NCBI RefSeq assembly: GCF_029223545.1 | Contig: NZ_CP097870.1 | Coordinates: forward strand, 3,596,001-3,660,000 | DNA from: Thauera sp. GDN1 | Lineage (GTDB): Bacteria; Pseudomonadota; Gammaproteobacteria; Burkholderiales; Rhodocyclaceae | Direction: 5' to 3' | Length of the DNA stretch: 64,000 nucleotides | Shown: one piece after another, positions 57,787 through 64,000 of the stretch | Position numbering within the stretch: position 1 is the first letter of the stretch | Layout of the letters: each line of letters begins with the position of its first letter | The notes under the pieces: generated by a model | What the model saw: the letters and a program-made list of their open reading frames with translations, nothing else | What the model was told of the DNA's origin: nothing | Databases searched by the model: none | Made by a program: the position numbers and the translations under genes

Positions 57787-58194
57787 TCAGTTCAGACTGC
57801 TCGACGCGACACGTGCGCCCCACTTCTCCAGCGCCCGCGCCAGCACCTCGACCTCGGCGGTGGTCTCCACGCCGTCCGCGCTGACGATGTCCTGCATCGT
57901 GCGCAGCAGGGCGCGCCGCAGCGCCGGGTCGGCGATGTCCTCGAGCAGCAGGTCGAGCACCTCGTCGGCCACCTTCAGGCGCATGCCGTCGAGGTAGTGC
58001 GCGCTCACCATCAGGTCCTCGCAGTATTCGCGCAGGATGCGTTCGAACTCCGTGCTGCCGATGCCCAGGCGACGGGCGAGGTCGGCGTCCATGAGCGCCT
58101 CGATCTCGTTGCGGTCGAGCCCGCCGTCGGCGAGCGCGGTGAGGGCGAGCAGGCGGGTGGCGGCGTGGCGGCTGTCGGTTTCGTAGTGGCGCAT
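57787..58194 (-). CDS. TerB-like helical protein
   Basis: A 135-residue all-helical protein. RLLALTALADGGLDRNEIEAL and LLRTMQDIVSADGVETTAEVEVLARALEKW are two TerB-type helical repeats with the acidic DG(D/E)-type loops (LADGGLDRNE, SADGVETTAE) that may bind a metal. TerB-like proteins are linked to tellurite resistance and stress but the role here is unproven. GAGAC lies before the ATG. It is divergent from the NhaR-like gene. Confidence 0.8.
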   Translation of the reverse strand: MRHYETDSRHAATRLLALTALADGGLDRNEIEALMDADLARRLGIGSTEFERILREYCEDLMVSAHYLDGMRLKVADEVLDLLLEDIADPALRRALLRTMQDIVSADGVETTAEVEVLARALEKWGARVASSSLN

Positions 58195-58265
58195 GGTGCT
58201 GTCTCCTTGTCGTGTCGGGATCGCTGCAGGGCCCGGATCGGCCGGATGGGCGGATCTCGGTGGCG

Positions 58266-58293
58266 CTGCAGACGCCTGCAGACGCCTGCAGAC
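58266..58293. repeat. 10-bp tandem repeat in the divergent terB/nhaR region
   Basis: CTGCAGACGC occurs twice in direct tandem and then as CTGCAGAC, 2.8 copies in all. The 10-bp period equals about one DNA turn. It lies 72 bp upstream of the TerB-like start and 82 bp before the NhaR-like start. Confidence 0.8.
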
Positions 58294-58321
58294 TAAAGGA
58301 CAAGCAAACGCTTAAAAAGTC

Positions 58322-58335
58322 GACTATTCGTAGTC
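58322..58335. promoter_or_regulatory. candidate operator of the NhaR-like regulator
   Basis: GACTA and TAGTC are perfect arms around TTCG. It lies 40 bp before the NhaR-like start and has the size and position of a LysR autoregulatory site. An AT-rich run (ATATAATCGATTTTTT) that could hold the promoter follows directly. Confidence 0.45.
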
Positions 58336-58375
58336 ATATAATCGATTTTTTCGACGGAACACCGGAGCGAGAATC

Positions 58376-59269
58376 GTGGCCGAACTCAATTTCAAGCACC
58401 TGCGCTACTTCTGGACGGTGGCGCGGGTGGGGACGATCGCCGAGGCCGGCCGGGTGCTGGATCTGGCACCGCATTCGATCAGCGCCCAGCTCGCGACCTT
58501 CGAGGCCGCGCTCGGCGTCAGCCTGTTCCGCCGCGCCGGGCGGCGGCTGAAGCTGACCGAGGCGGGCGAGCGCATCCTCGGCCATGCGGAGGAGATCTTC
58601 GCGCTCGGCGACCAGATCGTGGATGTGGTGCGCGACGACGCGCTGCGCCGCAGCCTGCCGTTCCGCATCGGCTTTCCCGACTCGATGCCGAAGTCGGTCG
58701 TGCACCGGCTGATCGAGCCTGCCCTGCACGTGGAACGCCCGGGCCGCCTGGTGTGCCGCGAGGCGCCGCTGGTCGAGCTGCTCGCCGAACTGGCGGTGCA
58801 CCGGCTCGACCTGGTGATCGCCGACCGCCCGATCCCGCCCGAAGTCAGCGTGCGCGGCTACAGCACGCTGCTCGGCGAGGGCACGCTGACGGTGTTCGCG
58901 GCGCCGGCGCTGGCCGCGCGGCTGAAGGGGGACTTTCCCGCGACGCTGCACGGCGCGCCCTTCCTGCTGCCGGGCGAGGACGTCGCGCATCGCGGCGCGC
59001 TGCTGCAGTGGTTCGAGACGCGGCGGGTGCAGCCCTCGATCGTCGCCGAGCTCGACGACAGCGCGCTGATGAAGGCCTTCGGCCAGGGCGGCGCGGGCGC
59101 CTTCGCGGCGCCGACCATGATCGCCGACCACGTCTGCCGCCAGTACGGCGTCGAGGCGGTCGGCGAGATCGCCGAAGTGAACAACCAGGTCTATGCGATC
59201 ACGACCGAGCGCCGGCTGGCGCATCCTGCAATGCAGGTGATCCGCGACCAGGCCGGGAAGATGGGCTGA
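58376..59269 (+). CDS. LysR-family regulator, NhaR-like
   Basis: A 297-residue regulator. The opening AELNFKHLRYFWTVARVGTIAEAGRVLDLAPHSISAQLATFE is close to NhaR, which responds to sodium and controls a sodium/proton antiporter in E. coli. The effector half contains RIGFPDSMPKSVVHRLIEPAL. Start is GTG at 58376 with CCGGAG upstream. No antiporter gene lies nearby, so the target is open. It ends just before the convergent thioredoxin gene. Confidence 0.9.
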   Translation: MAELNFKHLRYFWTVARVGTIAEAGRVLDLAPHSISAQLATFEAALGVSLFRRAGRRLKLTEAGERILGHAEEIFALGDQIVDVVRDDALRRSLPFRIGFPDSMPKSVVHRLIEPALHVERPGRLVCREAPLVELLAELAVHRLDLVIADRPIPPEVSVRGYSTLLGEGTLTVFAAPALAARLKGDFPATLHGAPFLLPGEDVAHRGALLQWFETRRVQPSIVAELDDSALMKAFGQGGAGAFAAPTMIADHVCRQYGVEAVGEIAEVNNQVYAITTERRLAHPAMQVIRDQAGKMG

Positions 59270-59647
59270 TCAGGCCTGCTGCTCGCCCGCCTGCTGGGCG
59301 GCGATCTCGGCGCGCACCTGGTCCATGTCCAGCCCGCGCACGCCTTCGATCACCTGGTTCAGCGCGTTGGCCGGCAGCGCACCCGATTCGCGGAACACCA
59401 TGACGCCCTCGCGGATCACCGCTATGGTCGGGATGGAGCGGATCTGGAAGGCGGCGGCGAGGTCCTGCTGCGCCTCGGTGTCCACCTTGCCGAAGGCGAT
59501 GTCCGGATTGGCATCGGCGGCCGCCTCGTAGACCGGCGCGAAGTTGCGGCAGGGACCGCACCACGCCGCCCAGAAGTCGAGGAAGACGATCGGGTGGGTG
59601 CCCAGGACTTCGTTGAAGTTGTCGGCGGTGATTTCGAGGGTGGGCAT
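59270..59647 (-). CDS. thioredoxin-family protein
   Basis: A 125-residue cytoplasmic thioredoxin. The active site is WCGPC with Cys30 and Cys33, and the cis-Pro lies in RSIPTIAVI. Length is about 15 residues longer than standard thioredoxin because of an Ala/Glu-rich tail (AEIAAQQAGEQQA). It would reduce disulfides in partner proteins. Its stop meets the stop of the NhaR-like gene. Confidence 0.92.
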   Translation of the reverse strand: MPTLEITADNFNEVLGTHPIVFLDFWAAWCGPCRNFAPVYEAAADANPDIAFGKVDTEAQQDLAAAFQIRSIPTIAVIREGVMVFRESGALPANALNQVIEGVRGLDMDQVRAEIAAQQAGEQQA

Positions 59648-59737
59648 GCCCGGCTCCGGAAAATGAAAATATTAGCGAGCGCCGATCATACGCCGGCGCC
59701 CGCCTCAGGTCACCCGAGGACGGGCAGGAAGGATCGC

Positions 59738-63487
<3,750 letters not shown>

Positions 63488-63540
63488 GGCTGTGTCCTCG
63501 GTCGTTCGACGGTCGCCGGGCAACGCCACGCACAAATGCG

Positions 63541-63580
63541 AACGGCGCCACAAACCGGCTGAAGGTTTGTGAGCGCCGTT
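63541..63580 (-). promoter_or_regulatory. long hairpin competing with the SAH riboswitch
   Basis: In the metH leader, AACGGCGC pairs with GCGCCGTT and CACAAACC pairs with GGTTTGTG, around a 7-nt loop, with a single bulged U. The left arm contains the last seven bases of the riboswitch (GGCGCUC), so hairpin and SAH-bound pseudoknot cannot both form. It is the likely expression platform. Confidence 0.7.
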
Positions 63581-63637
63581 GATCGGTTGCCGAGCCTGGC
63601 CCGCACAGGATCGGTGGGTCGCAGCGCTCCTCGGCAA
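63570..63637 (-). ncRNA. S-adenosylhomocysteine (SAH) riboswitch upstream of metH
   Basis: Read on the minus strand, UUGCCGAG pairs perfectly with CUCGGCAA (stem P1). It encloses GAGCGCUGCGACCC and GGGCCAGG, the conserved core of the SAH riboswitch family. Downstream GGCGCUC can pair with the upstream GAGCGCU to form the family's pseudoknot. SAH riboswitches turn on SAH/homocysteine recycling genes such as metH and ahcY, which fits the gene that follows 83 bp later. The call rests on memory of the consensus and on the perfect stem; no covariance model was run. Confidence 0.88.
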
Positions 63638-63684
63638 GGGACGGATTCTAGCCCCTGTCCCGCGGCACTGCCAAGAGCGCGCAT

Positions 63685-63702
63685 CGCCGCGCTATCGCGG
63701 CG
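63685..63702 (-). terminator. hairpin after the last, partial gene
   Basis: CGCCGCG and CGCGGCG form a 7-bp stem with a 4-nt loop, 10 bp beyond the stop of the leftward partial gene. There is no T-run, so it could be a weak or Rho-assisted terminator separating that gene from the metH leader. Confidence 0.35.
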
Positions 63703-63711
63703 CGCCTGCCG

Positions 63712-64000
63712 CTACCAGAACCAGGGATGGACGAAGGGATGCGGGTAGAAAGGGCGCGGATACCCCCACCAGCCGCCGCCCCAGCCCCACGGGTAGGCGT
63801 AATGACCCCAGCCGCCGGACAGCGCCCCATCGCGCGGATAGACGTAGGTCTGGCTGGTACGCACCACCTTGTCGTCGATGAAGTGCACGTTGAACAGCAC
63901 GGCGATGCCGGGGCCGTCGTTGCGGATGTTCCAGTCCCACACCTCCTCGCCGGAGTTGCGGAAGCGCTGCTCGGAGCGGTGGGTGCCGAGCAGGCGCGAC
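63712..64000 (-). CDS. C-terminal part of an envelope-type protein, 5' end outside the window
   Basis: The frame is open to the window edge, showing the last 95 residues. The part RFRNSGEEVWDWNIRNDG followed by VLFNVHFIDDKVVRTSQTYVY resembles the C-terminal strand-rich half of SmpA/BamE-like lipoproteins. The tail is very rich in Gly, Trp, Tyr and Pro (YAYPWGWGGGWWGYPRPFY). The family assignment is tentative without the N-terminus. An internal GTG (63942) is an unlikely start. Confidence 0.55.
   Translation of the reverse strand, partial: SRLLGTHRSEQRFRNSGEEVWDWNIRNDGPGIAVLFNVHFIDDKVVRTSQTYVYPRDGALSGGWGHYAYPWGWGGGWWGYPRPFYPHPFVHPWFW

Noticed and set aside
58266..58293. CRISPR-like repeat
   Set aside because: The repeats are 10 bp, directly adjacent and without spacers, so they are a short tandem repeat.

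Overview
This window comes from a GC-rich bacterium, most likely a betaproteobacterium of the Thauera/Azoarcus group (order Rhodocyclales). That is an inference from gene content: an fmd-type amide/urea ABC transporter with formamidase, an AmiE amidase, a sulfate ABC operon with CysB, a cobalamin-dependent MetH behind an S-adenosylhomocysteine (SAH) riboswitch, and strong third-position G/C bias. No rRNA, tRNA, CRISPR array or insertion sequence was seen.

Region 1 (1-20896) is devoted to short-chain amide nitrogen. After a transglutaminase-like fragment, an aldehyde dehydrogenase and a Tsx-like outer-membrane channel come a LuxR-type response regulator and a very large sensor kinase that carries a nucleobase-permease domain at its N-terminus. 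Divergent from these runs fmdD-E-F, two ABC ATPases, fmdA (formamidase) and fmdB. The aliphatic amidase amiE lies 3.9 kb further on. Near-identical 18-bp palindromes stand before fmdD and before amiE, so the two loci look co-regulated, probably by this two-component pair. Between fmdB and amiE sits an AT-richer accessory segment (about 14901-18701). It carries a two-gene module (a HEPN-like protein and a P-loop ATPase) and a Phd/VapC toxin-antitoxin pair.

Region 2 (19925-29191) holds a 2-hydroxyacid dehydrogenase, murB, a PACE-type efflux protein, an MFS transporter, an SbtA-like bicarbonate permease with a divergent LysR regulator, and a giant GT51 penicillin-binding protein.

Region 3 (29403-39407) is sulfur uptake: two sulfate-binding protein paralogues behind matching AT-rich upstream elements, and a tightly overlapping sbp-cysT-cysW-cysA-cysB operon. 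Unrelated genes (Mop-like protein, hydrolase, DJ-1-like, SDR, degenerate EAL) lie between the two paralogues.

Region 4 (39329-49644) is mixed: an AraC regulator, a methyltransferase, trpS, a Wzz-like chain-length protein with a C8 tract near its start, an MFS transporter, a MurNAc-glycosidase-like protein and two envelope proteins of unknown role.

Region 5 (49679-64000) has a TIR-STAND-WD40 protein typical of immune/defence proteins, a SulP transporter, a ribose-phosphate pyrophosphokinase, a bestrophin-like channel, PsiE- and TerB-like proteins, an NhaR-like regulator, a thioredoxin, metH with its riboswitch, and the 3' end of an envelope-type gene.
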